DNA of 64,000 bases from Rhizobacter sp. Root1221 (lineage in GTDB: Bacteria; Pseudomonadota; Gammaproteobacteria; Burkholderiales; Burkholderiaceae_C): assembly GCF_001425785.1 (NCBI RefSeq), contig NZ_LMDI01000012.1:187566-251565 (forward strand). The letters run 5' to 3'. Shown here piece by piece: positions 17,066-27,871 of the stretch; the first letter of the stretch is position 1; each line of letters starts with the position of its first letter. The notes beneath the pieces were generated by a model. That model had not been told where the DNA came from. It saw only the letters and a list, made by a program, of their open reading frames with translations, and made no database searches. Position numbers and translations under genes: made by a program.

Positions 17066-17120
17066 GTGTTGTCAGGAGGTTCATGCTGCCAAGGGGCTGC
17101 TGACAACGTGTTGTCAGCAG
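17066..17120. promoter_or_regulatory. 24-base palindrome plus a repeated half-site upstream of the VOC gene
   Basis: CTGCTGACAAC (17097-17107) and GTTGTCAGCAG (17110-17120) are perfect inverted arms around GT. The phrase GTGTTGTCAG in the right arm (17108-17117) recurs at 17066-17075, 42 bases away. The dyad is between glpK and the VOC gene and has no T tract on either side, which fits an operator better than a terminator. Confidence 0.5.
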
Positions 17121-17126
17121 TGTTGG

Positions 17127-18616
<1,490 letters not shown>

Positions 18617-18620
<4 letters not shown>

Positions 18621-19381
18621 CGGGCGACTTCGCACTGGACGCCGGCGTTGGCCAGCAGTTTCGGGAAGGGTTCGGGCGGCGCGGCGTCGGTGAACAGCAT
18701 GTCCACCTCGTCGAAGCGGGCGAGTTCCACCATCGCCGGCCGGTTGAACTTGCTGTGGTCGGCGGCGAGCCACACCTCGCGCGAGTGGTCGAGGATGGCG
18801 CGGGCCACCTTCACCTCGCGGTAGTCAAAGTCGCGCAGCGTGCCGTCGGCCTCGATGCCCGAGATGCCGATCAGGCCGATGTCGACCTTGAACTGGCTGA
18901 TGAAGTCGACAGTGACTTCACCCACGATGCCCCGGTCGCGGGCGCGCACCACCCCACCGGCGACGATGACCTCGCAGTCCGGGTTGTCGGACAGGATCGC
19001 GGCGACATTCAGGTTGTTCGTGATGACCCGCAACCCCTTGTGGTGCAGCATCTCGCGGGCGATGGCCTCGGTGGTGGTGCCGATGTTGAGGATCAGCGAA
19101 CACCCGTTGGGCACCGCCCTCGCCACGGCACGGGCGATGCGCTGCTTCGCCGTTTCGTTCAGCTGCTGGCGCTGGCGGTACGCGATGTTTTCGGTGGTGG
19201 AGCTCGGCAGCCGCACACCCCCGTGGAAGCGCGACAGCAACCCGGCCTCCGACAGCAGCTTCACGTCGCGCCGCACCGTCTGCAGCGTGACGCCGAACTG
19301 GTCGGCCAATGCCTCCACGGTCATGGTGCCGCGGGTGCGCAACTCCTCCATCAACTGGGCCTGGCGAGGGTTCGGGGTCAT
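18617..19381 (-). CDS. glpR: DeoR-family glycerol-3-phosphate regulon repressor
   Basis: A 254 aa DeoR-type repressor. The helix-turn-helix is at residues about 6-57 ([38 protein letters not shown]), followed by the sugar-phosphate sensor domain with [37 protein letters not shown] and [11 protein letters not shown]. In related bacteria GlpR is released from DNA by glycerol-3-phosphate. Start ATG 19381 is chosen to match the family; an in-frame extension upstream is Phe- and Lys-rich noncoding-like sequence. Its operators probably lie in 19420-19530, between it and glpD. Confidence 0.93.
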
Positions 19382-19423
19382 GCGAAAGCGTGGCTCGGGT
19401 TCATTCCGGAGTGGCGAGCGTAC

Positions 19424-19530
19424 CGAAACTTTTTCGAACCCCTCCGGTGGTTTCCCACCCTTGCAAGGTGTTCGTTTGTCCGTTAAAAAGAAAAAAGAAG
19501 AAAACAAACGAACTCAAACCGAACATTCGG
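19424..19530. promoter_or_regulatory. Cluster of TTCG/CGAA dyads: probable GlpR operators
   Basis: Three dyads are visible: CGAAA-CTT-TTTCG (19424-19436), GTTCGTTTGT (19470-19479) inverted as ACAAACGAAC (19504-19513), and CCGAACATTCGG (19519-19530). The half-site TGTTCG / CGAACA matches the known enterobacterial GlpR operator core. The A-rich segment 19484-19508 stands out in GC-rich surroundings and probably holds the divergent promoters. Confidence 0.6.
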
Positions 19531-19609
19531 CCACGTTCGAGCGTGACGCGCTGCACAACCCTGTTCGTGCCGTCACTACTTGCCACCCTTTCCTGCCCGA
19601 GGAGCCCGC

Positions 19610-21151
19610 TTGAACCCATCGTTGACCGGCTGTGACGTGCTCGTCGTGGGCGGCGGCATCAATGGTGCCGGGATCGCCCGCGACCTGGCCGGCCGCGGCC
19701 TGAAGGTGGTGCTGTGCGAGAAGGACGACCTCGCCGCGCACACCTCGTCGTCGTCCACCAAGCTCATCCACGGCGGCCTGCGGTACCTCGAGTACTACGA
19801 GTTCTCGCTGGTGCGCAAGGCGCTCGGCGAGCGCGAGGTGCTGCTGCGCAGCGCCCCGCACATCATGTGGCCGCTGCGGTTCGTGATGCCCCACGACCCC
19901 GGCATGCGCCCGGCGTGGATGATCCGCGCCGGCCTGTTCCTGTACGACCACCTGGCCCGCCGCGAGGTGCTGCCGGGTTCGTCCAGCGTCGACCTGCGCC
20001 GCCACCCGGCCGGTGTGCCACTCAAGCCGCAGTTCTCCCGCGGCTTCGTCTACTCCGACGGCTGGGTGGATGACGCCCGGCTCGTGGTGCTCAACGCCGT
20101 CGATGCCGCCGAACGCGGTGCCCAGGTGCTCACCGGCTGGCGCTGTGTCGACGCCAAGCGCGGCGACGGCCGGTGGGACGTCGAGTTGCAGGACGCCGCC
20201 GGCCGCAAGCAGTTCGTGCAGGCGCGCGCGCTGGTCAATGCCGCCGGGCCCTGGGCCGCGCAGTTCCTGCAGGCCCATGCGCACATCTCCGGGTCGAAGA
20301 CGCTGCGGCTCGTGAAGGGCAGCCACATCGTGGTGCCGAAACTGTTCGACCACGACCACGCGTACATCTTCCAGAACCCCGACCGCCGCATCATCTTCGC
20401 GATCCCGTACGAGCGCGACTTCACGCTGATCGGCACCACCGACGTCGAACACCACGGCGCCGTGGGCCAGGCCCGCATCGACGACAGCGAGATCGCCTAC
20501 CTCTGCGAGCAGGCCAGCCGCTACTTCGCCAAGCCGGTGGTGCCCGCCGACGTGGTGTGGTCCTACGCCGGCGTGCGCCCGCTGCTGGGCGACGAACACA
20601 GCGACGCATCGGCCGTCACCCGCGACTACCAGCTCGATCTGGAGCCCGGCCCGGCGCCACTGCTGACGGTGTGGGGCGGCAAGATCACCACGTTCCGCAA
20701 GCTCGCCGAAGAGGCGGCCGACACGCTGTGCCGCCACATGGGGGTTCACGCCGGCCCGTGGACCCGCGGTGCGCTGCTGCCGGGCGGCGACCTGTCCGCC
20801 TGGATCGGCCCGCCGGTGCGTCCCGACACCGATTTCACCCGGTTCGTCCAGACCGTTGCCGTTCGCCACCCTGCACTGCCCCCCGCATTGCGACACCGCT
20901 ACGCCCGTGCCTATGGCGCCCGCATCGACCTCGTGGTGCGGCCCGAGGGCCTCGGCGAGGAAGTCGCGCCCGGGGTGTTCGAGGCCGAACTCGTCTACCT
21001 GCACGACCACGAATGGGCCCGCACCGCCGAGGACGTGCTGTGGCGCCGCTCGAAGCTCGGCCTGCACCTCTCTGCCGACGACCGCGCCCGTGTCACCCGC
21101 TGGTGCGAGGCCCGTTGGCCGGCGGCCGCGGCGGCCTCCGTTTCCCCTTAG
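19610..21151 (+). CDS. glpD: Aerobic glycerol-3-phosphate dehydrogenase
   Basis: GlpD is a membrane-associated FAD enzyme oxidising glycerol-3-phosphate to dihydroxyacetone phosphate and feeding the quinone pool. The 513 aa product has the FAD-binding turn DVLVVGGGINGAGIARDLAGRG, then STKLIHGGLRYLEYYEF, LIGTTDVEHHG, VVWSYAGVRPLLGD and LTVWGGKITTFRKLAEEAA. The TTG at 19610 is preferred as start because GAGGAG (19599-19604) is correctly spaced; an upstream TTG at 19580 has none. It heads the plus-strand glycerol operon. Confidence 0.95.
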   Translation: MNPSLTGCDVLVVGGGINGAGIARDLAGRGLKVVLCEKDDLAAHTSSSSTKLIHGGLRYLEYYEFSLVRKALGEREVLLRSAPHIMWPLRFVMPHDPGMRPAWMIRAGLFLYDHLARREVLPGSSSVDLRRHPAGVPLKPQFSRGFVYSDGWVDDARLVVLNAVDAAERGAQVLTGWRCVDAKRGDGRWDVELQDAAGRKQFVQARALVNAAGPWAAQFLQAHAHISGSKTLRLVKGSHIVVPKLFDHDHAYIFQNPDRRIIFAIPYERDFTLIGTTDVEHHGAVGQARIDDSEIAYLCEQASRYFAKPVVPADVVWSYAGVRPLLGDEHSDASAVTRDYQLDLEPGPAPLLTVWGGKITTFRKLAEEAADTLCRHMGVHAGPWTRGALLPGGDLSAWIGPPVRPDTDFTRFVQTVAVRHPALPPALRHRYARAYGARIDLVVRPEGLGEEVAPGVFEAELVYLHDHEWARTAEDVLWRRSKLGLHLSADDRARVTRWCEARWPAAAAASVSP

Positions 21152-21169
21152 TTCCTCACTGAAGTCCCC

Positions 21170-22240
21170 ATGCAACTGACCCTGGAGAACCTCAGCAAAC
21201 AGGTGGGCCCCGTGCCCTTCCTGTACCCGCTGAACCTGAGCCTCGTGCCCGGTGCCGTGACGGTGCTGCTTGGCGCCACGCAGGCTGGCAAGACCACGCT
21301 GATGCGGCTGATGGCCGGCCTCGACAAACCCAGCGAGGGCCTCGTGAAGGTGGACGGCGTGGACGTCACCGGCGTGCCGGTGCGCCAGCGCAACGTCGCG
21401 ATGGTGTACCAGCAGTTCATCAACTACCCGTCGATGACGGTGTTCGACAACATCGCCTCGCCGCTGAAGCTGCGCGGCGAGCAGGGCATTGCCGAGCGCG
21501 TGCTCGCGCTCGCGAAACGCCTGCACATCGAACCCTTCCTGCAGCGGTTGCCGGCCGAGTTGTCCGGCGGGCAGCAGCAACGCGTGGCACTGGCCCGTGC
21601 ACTCGCCAAGGACGCGCCGCTGATGCTGCTGGACGAACCCCTCGTGAACCTCGACTACAAGCTGCGCGAGGGCCTGCGCGACGAACTCACCCAGCTCTTT
21701 GCCGCCGGCGACTCCACCGTCGTCTACGCCACCACCGAACCCACCGAGGCACTGCTGCTGGGCGGGTACACCGCCGTGCTCGATGCCGGCGAGCTGCTGC
21801 AGTACGGCCCCACCGCAGAAGTGTTCCACCGGCCGCAGTCGATCCGTGTGGCACGGGCCTTCAGCGACCCGCCGATGAACCTGATCGCCGCGCGGTCCGA
21901 TGGCCAGGGCCTCACCCTGCCGTCGGGCGCGGTGCTGCCGCTGGCCGGGCTGGCGCCATCTGCATCCGAGGTGACGGTGGGGCTGCGCGCCAGCGCCTTG
22001 CGGGTGCACGAGCGGCCCGGCGACCTGGTGCTGCGCGGCAAGGTCGAGCTGGCCGAGATCTCCGGCTCGGACACCTTCGTGCACGTCGACACCGCCGAGG
22101 GGGAACTCGTGGCGCAGCTGACGGGCGTGCACTTCTTCGAACTCGGCGAGGGGGTCACGCTGTACGTGAACCCCGAACAGGTCTACGTGTTCGCCCCGTC
22201 CGGTGCGCTGGTGCGTGCCCCCGCGAAGAGGAGCGCCTGA
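21170..22240 (+). CDS. glpS: Glycerol ABC transporter ATP-binding protein GlpS
   Basis: One of two ATPases of the glycerol importer first described in Rhizobium leguminosarum (GlpSTPQV). The 356 aa protein has Walker A GATQAGKT, a Q-loop (MVYQQF), a canonical LSGGQQQRVALARAL signature, Walker B LMLLDEP, and a C-terminal TOBE/OB domain. The H-loop is altered: where ABC importers have YVTHDQVEA this protein has YATTEPTEA, so the switch histidine is missing. Only 18 bases separate it from glpD and two from glpT. Confidence 0.88.
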   Translation: MQLTLENLSKQVGPVPFLYPLNLSLVPGAVTVLLGATQAGKTTLMRLMAGLDKPSEGLVKVDGVDVTGVPVRQRNVAMVYQQFINYPSMTVFDNIASPLKLRGEQGIAERVLALAKRLHIEPFLQRLPAELSGGQQQRVALARALAKDAPLMLLDEPLVNLDYKLREGLRDELTQLFAAGDSTVVYATTEPTEALLLGGYTAVLDAGELLQYGPTAEVFHRPQSIRVARAFSDPPMNLIAARSDGQGLTLPSGAVLPLAGLAPSASEVTVGLRASALRVHERPGDLVLRGKVELAEISGSDTFVHVDTAEGELVAQLTGVHFFELGEGVTLYVNPEQVYVFAPSGALVRAPAKRSA

Positions 22241-22242
22241 CC

Positions 22243-23321
<1,079 letters not shown>

Positions 23322-23325
<4 letters not shown>

Positions 23326-24206
23326 AGCCGGTCAACCAGAAGGCCTGGCTGCTGATCCTGCCAGTGGTGCTGTGTGTGGCGTTTTCGGCGGTGCTGCCGC
23401 TGATGACGGTGGTGAACTATTCGGTGCAGGACATCATCTCGCCCGAGCGCCGTGTGTTCGTGGGCACCGAGTGGTTCAAGCTCGTGATGCGCGACGAGGA
23501 ACTGCACGGCGCGCTGCTGCGCCAGATCGGGTTCTCGTTCGCGGTGCTGGCGGTCGAGATCCCGCTTGGCATCGCCCTCGCGCTGTCGATGCCGGCCACC
23601 GGCTGGCGGTCGTCGGCGGTGCTCGTGGTGGTGGCCATCTCGCTCTTGATCCCGTGGAACGTGGTGGGCACCATCTGGCAGATCTACGGCCGCACCGACA
23701 TTGGCCTGATGGGCGCCACGCTCGCGCGGCTGGGGGTCGACTACAGCTACACGGGCAGCGCCACCGACGCGTGGATCACCGTGCTGGTCATGGACGTGTG
23801 GCACTGGACACCCCTCGTGGCACTGCTGTGTTTTGCCGGGCTGCGCGCCATCCCCGACGCCTACTACCAGGCCGCCCGCATCGACGGCGCCAGCAAGTTC
23901 GCGGTGTTCCGCTTCATCCAGCTGCCCAAGCTGCGCGGGGTGCTGATGATCGCGGTGCTGCTCCGGTTCATGGACAGTTTCATGATCTACACCGAACCGT
24001 TTGTGCTGACGGGCGGCGGGCCGGGCAACGCCACCACGTTCCTGTCGCAGTACCTGACGCAAAAGGCCGTGGGCCAGTTCGACCTGGGTCCGGCCGCGGC
24101 GTTTTCGCTGATCTATTTCCTGATCATCCTGCTGCTGTGTTTCATCCTCTACAACTGGATGCAGCGCGTGGGCACGCAGGGCGATGCGGAGGTGTCCCAT
24201 GGATAA
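23322..24206 (+). CDS. glpP: Glycerol ABC transporter permease GlpP
   Basis: A 294 aa inner-membrane permease of the MalF/UgpA class with six predicted helices, beginning with the hydrophobic stretch WLLILPVVLCVAFSAVLPLM. The cytoplasmic EAA loop is visible as YYQAARIDGASKFAVFRFIQLP, the coupling helix that contacts the ATPases. It overlaps glpT by four bases and glpQ by eight, consistent with coupled translation of a membrane complex. Confidence 0.9.
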
Positions 24207-25008
24207 GCGGTTCAAGAAGCGCGTGTTCTTCCTCGCGCTGTACCTGCTGTTCGCGATCCTGCCGGTGTACTGGATGGTGAACATGTCGTTCAAGACGAAC
24301 GAGGAGATCCTCTCCACGTTCAGCCTGTGGCCGGTCAACTTCACGCTGCAGCACTACAAGACGATCTTCACCGACGAGTCGTGGTACTCGGGCTACATCA
24401 ACTCGCTGATCTACGTGGGCATCAACACGGTGATCTCGCTGCTGGTGGCGCTGCCCGCGGCCTACGCGTTCTCGCGCTACAGCTTCCTTGGCGACAAACA
24501 CGTGTTCTTCTGGCTGCTGACAAACCGCATGACGCCGCCCGCGGTGTTCCTGCTGCCGTTCTTCCAGCTGTACACCACGCTCGGGATGATGGACACGCAC
24601 ATCGCGGTGGCGCTGGCCCACCTGCTGTTCAACGTGCCGCTGGCGGTGTGGATCCTCGAAGGCTTCATGAGCGGCGTGCCACGCGAGATCGACGAAACCG
24701 CGTACATCGACGGCTACTCGTTCCCGCGGTTCTTCCTGACGATCTACCTGCCGCTCATCAAGGCCGGGGTGGGTGTGGCGGCGTTCTTCTGCTTCATGTT
24801 CAGCTGGGTCGAGCTGCTGATGGCGCGCACCCTCACGAGCGTGAACGCCAAGCCCATCGTGGCCACGATGACCCGCACCGTGTCGGCCTCCGGCATGGAC
24901 TGGGGCGTGCTCGCGGCGGCCGGCGTGTTGACCATCGTGCCGGGTGCGATCGTCATCTGGTTTGTGCGGCACTACATCGCGAAGGGTTTCGCGATGGGCC
25001 GCGTCTGA
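24199..25008 (+). CDS. glpQ: Glycerol ABC transporter permease GlpQ
   Basis: A 269 aa permease of the MalG/UgpE class and partner of GlpP. The first helix is VFFLALYLLFAILPVYWMVN, and the EAA loop is EIDETAYIDGYSFPRFFLTIYLP. ATG 24199 (MDKRFKKR) has GGAGG 8-12 bases upstream and overlaps the glpP stop by eight bases. The C-terminal RHYIAKGFAMGRV matches the family ending. Confidence 0.9.
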   Translation: MDKRFKKRVFFLALYLLFAILPVYWMVNMSFKTNEEILSTFSLWPVNFTLQHYKTIFTDESWYSGYINSLIYVGINTVISLLVALPAAYAFSRYSFLGDKHVFFWLLTNRMTPPAVFLLPFFQLYTTLGMMDTHIAVALAHLLFNVPLAVWILEGFMSGVPREIDETAYIDGYSFPRFFLTIYLPLIKAGVGVAAFFCFMFSWVELLMARTLTSVNAKPIVATMTRTVSASGMDWGVLAAAGVLTIVPGAIVIWFVRHYIAKGFAMGRV

Positions 25009-25021
25009 ACGGGAGTACGAG

Positions 25022-25330
25022 ATGTTCGAGTGGATGGCCTGGACGCTGCCGGTGGCGGTGTTCTTCTGTTGCATCGTGCTGATGCTGGCGGGCATGACGG
25101 TGTGGGAACTGCGTTCCCCCACCACGCTGCGCAAGGGGTGGTTGCCCATGGCCACCACCCGCGGCGATCGCCTGTTCGTGGGCCTCTTGATGGCGGCCTA
25201 CGTGAACCTCGTGTTCGTGGGCTTCAGCGAAAAGATGACGGTGTGGTTCAGCCTCGCGGAAGAGCCGTCGGTGTGGATCAGTTTCATCGCGTCGATGGCG
25301 CTGCTGGCGCTGGTGATGCGCAAGGGTTAG
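25022..25330 (+). CDS. DUF2160 small membrane protein of the glycerol transporter operon
   Basis: A 102 aa protein with two or three hydrophobic segments (WMAWTLPVAVFFCCIVLMLAG, LFVGLLMAAYVNLVFVGF and VWISFIASMALLALVM). DUF2160 genes occur between the permease and binding-protein genes in glycerol ABC operons, so it is probably an accessory membrane subunit; its role is not established. It starts 14 bases after glpQ with GGGAG upstream. Confidence 0.85.
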   Translation: MFEWMAWTLPVAVFFCCIVLMLAGMTVWELRSPTTLRKGWLPMATTRGDRLFVGLLMAAYVNLVFVGFSEKMTVWFSLAEEPSVWISFIASMALLALVMRKG

Positions 25331-25415
25331 TCGTTCGTTCCTGAATAGGCACCCGGTGAACCCTTCCCAGCCGTGTGCCCCTGCGATCCATTGGGAAGTC
25401 CTGAGGAGAGATGAC

Positions 25416-27161
25416 ATGACACAACGCTTGAAAGCGGTGGCACACGCCGCTGCCATCCTGGCGGCCGCGCTGGCCCTGGGCCAGGGCGCCTGGGCCGGTG
25501 AAGCCGAGGCCAAGAAGTGGATCGACAGCGAGTTCCAGCCGTCCACCCTGTCGAAGGACAAGCAGGCGGCCGAGATGAAGTGGTTCATCGACGCGGCCAA
25601 GAAGCTGCAGGCCAAGGGCGTGAAGGAAATCTCGGTGGTGTCCGAGACCATCACCACGCACGAGTACGAATCGAAGACGCTGGCCAAGGCCTTCGAGGAG
25701 ATCACCGGCATCAAGGTCAAGCACGACCTGATCCAGGAAGGTGACGTGGTCGAGAAGCTGCAGACCTCGATGCAATCCGGCAAGAGCATCTATGACGGCT
25801 GGATCTCCGACTCCGACCTGATCGGCACCCACTACCGCTACGGCAAGGTGATGTCCCTCACGGACTACATGGCTGGCGCCGGCAAGGAGTTCACGAACCC
25901 GGACATCGACATCCCCGACTTCATCGGCCGCAGCTTCACCACCGCGCCGGACGGCAAGATGTACCAGCTGCCCGACCAGCAGTTTGCCAACCTCTACTGG
26001 TTCCGCGCCGACCTCTTCGCCCGCAAGGACCTGAAAGACAAGTTCAAGGCCAAGTACGGCTACGACCTGGGCGTGCCGCTCAACTGGAGCGCGTACGAGG
26101 ACATCGCCGAGTTCTTCACGAACGATGTGAAGACCATCGACGGCAAGCCCATCTACGGCCACATGGACTACGGCAAGAAGGATCCGTCGCTGGGCTGGCG
26201 TTTCACCGATGCATGGCTCTCGATGGCCGGCACCGCCGACGTGGGCATCCCGAACGGCATGCCGGTGGACGAGTGGGGCATCCGCGTGGCCGACGACAAG
26301 TGCACGCCGGTGGGGGCCTCCGTGTCACGCGGTGGTGCCACCAACTCCCCGGCCGCCGTGTACGCGCTGACGAAGTACGTCGACTGGATGAAGAAGTACG
26401 CCCCGAAGGAAGCCTCCGGCATGACCTTCGGTGAATCCGGCCCCGTGCCGGCCCAGGGGCAGATTGCACAGCAGATCTTCTGGTACACCGCCTTCACGGC
26501 CGACATGGTCAAGCCCGGCCTGCCGGTGGTGAACGCCGACGGCACGCCGAAGTGGCGCATGGCCCCGGGCCCCAACGGCCCGTACTGGAAACAGGGCATG
26601 CAGAACGGCTACCAGGACGTGGGCTCGTGGACCTTCTTCAAGGCCCATGACGCCAACCGAACGGCCGCTGCGTGGCTCTACGCCCAGTTCGTGACCAGCA
26701 AGACCGTGTCGGCGAAGAAGTCCGCGGTGGGCCTCACGTTCATCCGTGACAGCGACATCCGCCACGAGTACTTCACCAAGAATGCCAACAAGTACGGCGG
26801 CCTGATCGAGTTCTACCGCAGCCCGGCCCGGGTCGCGTGGACCCCTACCGGCAACAACGTGCCCGACTATCCGAAGCTCGCGCAGCTGTGGTGGAAGAAC
26901 GTGGCCGTCGCCGTCACCGGTGAAAAGACCCCGCAGGCCGCGATGGACAACCTGGCCGAGGAGATGGACCAGGTGATGGCCCGCCTGCAACGCGCCGGCA
27001 TGGCCCAGTGTGCGCCGAAGCTCAACGCCAAGGGCGATCCCAACAAGTACCTGAGCGACAAGGGTGCGCCGTGGAAGAAGCTTGCCAACGAGAAGCCGAA
27101 GGGTGAAACCATCGACTACGAGAAGCTGCTTGGCGCTTGGAAGGAAGGGCGTGCTCGCTGA
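25416..27161 (+). CDS. glpV: Glycerol ABC transporter substrate-binding protein GlpV
   Basis: A 581 aa periplasmic binding protein, unusually large for this class as is typical of GlpV. The Sec signal peptide occupies about residues 1-28 (cleavage after GAWA). The mature protein has aromatic and acidic segments typical of polyol binding (PDQQFANLYWFRADLFA, TDAWLSMAG, IFWYTAFTADM). ATG 25416 is preceded by GAGGAG (25403-25408). It is last in the operon and is followed by a rho-independent terminator. Confidence 0.88.
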   Translation: MTQRLKAVAHAAAILAAALALGQGAWAGEAEAKKWIDSEFQPSTLSKDKQAAEMKWFIDAAKKLQAKGVKEISVVSETITTHEYESKTLAKAFEEITGIKVKHDLIQEGDVVEKLQTSMQSGKSIYDGWISDSDLIGTHYRYGKVMSLTDYMAGAGKEFTNPDIDIPDFIGRSFTTAPDGKMYQLPDQQFANLYWFRADLFARKDLKDKFKAKYGYDLGVPLNWSAYEDIAEFFTNDVKTIDGKPIYGHMDYGKKDPSLGWRFTDAWLSMAGTADVGIPNGMPVDEWGIRVADDKCTPVGASVSRGGATNSPAAVYALTKYVDWMKKYAPKEASGMTFGESGPVPAQGQIAQQIFWYTAFTADMVKPGLPVVNADGTPKWRMAPGPNGPYWKQGMQNGYQDVGSWTFFKAHDANRTAAAWLYAQFVTSKTVSAKKSAVGLTFIRDSDIRHEYFTKNANKYGGLIEFYRSPARVAWTPTGNNVPDYPKLAQLWWKNVAVAVTGEKTPQAAMDNLAEEMDQVMARLQRAGMAQCAPKLNAKGDPNKYLSDKGAPWKKLANEKPKGETIDYEKLLGAWKEGRAR

Positions 27162-27180
27162 TCGATAAGCTAGGTTAGAC

Positions 27181-27251
27181 CGCGGCTCCGAGCCGCGTGC
27201 AGTAGATGGCAATCTGCCGTCGGCCTCTTCAATGGGGTCGGCGGCATTTTT
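27181..27251 (+). terminator. Terminator of the glpD-glpV operon
   Basis: TGCCGTCGGCC (27215-27225) pairs with GGTCGGCGGCA (27236-27246), two G-T wobbles, ten-base loop, then TTTTT (27247-27251). A second perfect hairpin CGCGGCT-CCG-AGCCGCG lies just before it at 27181-27197. Confidence 0.75.
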
Positions 27252-27471
27252 CTTCCATGAGCGAAATCTCGGACAGTAGGCCGCGACGCATGAATAAGGC
27301 GCTCATCTGAAAGGGACCTTAAGAACTCGCTGAAGCGATACTCTGAGGAGCCTTCGGAGGGATAGTAAATTGGCCGATGGAGGATCAAGCGGTCGGGTCC
27401 TCGGCGACTGCGCAGCGATCGCAATCCACGTACGCCAACGCCGGAATCGGGTCTACAGCAGAGGAGAATGC
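27252..27471. other. AT-richer intergenic stretch without a supported gene
   Basis: With the terminator before it, this makes about 310 bases between glpV and the next small gene. Base composition is visibly less GC-rich than the surroundings. Open frames on both strands exist (for example minus 27170-27424) but lack a plausible start, RBS or recognisable protein. I see no tRNA or insertion-sequence end. Confidence 0.5.
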
Positions 27472-27705
27472 ATGGGGAGAAGAATCATGCGAGAGACGAA
27501 TCGATTCGTCGCTTTTGACGGCGATGGTGGCAAGCACATCGTGCGAGTGCTACAGCAATTTGCCGAGATCGTGTCCTCGAAAGGTATCAAGCTCGTACCT
27601 ACAAGCAAGTGCGTTCATCAACTGGCGAACGGCGACTTGCTCGTGGCGCGAGAAGATCGACTGCTTGAAATTGTCAAGACACGAGAGTTGCTAACGAGGC
27701 CCTAG
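27472..27705 (+). CDS. Orphan small protein of unknown function
   Basis: A 77 aa predicted cytosolic protein, start ATG 27472 with GAGGAG at 27461-27466; a second ATG at 27487 is possible. The sequence (RFVAFDGDGGKHIVRVLQQF, then KLVPTSKCVHQLANGDLLVA) looks like a genuine folded domain with beta-helix-beta pattern but I do not recognise the family. Codon use is less G/C-biased in third positions than in neighbours, which suggests recent acquisition. It is flanked by the glpV terminator and the porin terminator and has its own transcription unit. Confidence 0.55.
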   Translation: MGRRIMRETNRFVAFDGDGGKHIVRVLQQFAEIVSSKGIKLVPTSKCVHQLANGDLLVAREDRLLEIVKTRELLTRP

Positions 27706-27796
27706 GCGCCACGGTTCGTCGCTCTGTCTGCGCTGTAAAGCAGCCTCGTAACTCGGTCTAGCAGACATCAATGGGAAGAGCAGATAGGCCTCAATA

Positions 27797-27832
27797 GAAA
27801 AAGCGCACGGCCGGGAAACCCGAGCGTGCGCT
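27797..27832 (-). terminator. Intrinsic terminator of the porin gene
   Basis: On the minus strand AGCGCAC and GTGCGCT arms (27802-27808 and 27826-27832) enclose a C/G-rich inner stem and are followed by TTTTT, about 40 bases after the porin stop. Confidence 0.75.
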
Positions 27833-27871
27833 CCTTATGTCAGGCCACCGAAGTGGCCCAGACGTCGGCTT

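Noticed and set aside
17097-17120. Palindrome read as the glpK terminator
   Set aside because: There is no T tract on the glpK strand and the half-site is repeated nearby, so an operator is the better reading; not fully excluded.
19514-22132. Minus-strand open frame of about 870 codons opposite glpD and glpS
   Set aside because: Composition is that of an antisense shadow; the plus-strand genes are unambiguous.
27170-27424. Minus-strand 84-codon frame after glpV
   Set aside because: It crosses the terminator hairpins and lacks a plausible start.
27377-27694. Alternative plus-strand frame over the orphan small gene
   Set aside because: Ser/Cys-rich, no Shine-Dalgarno; the overlapping frame starting at 27472 has GAGGAG and a protein-like pattern.
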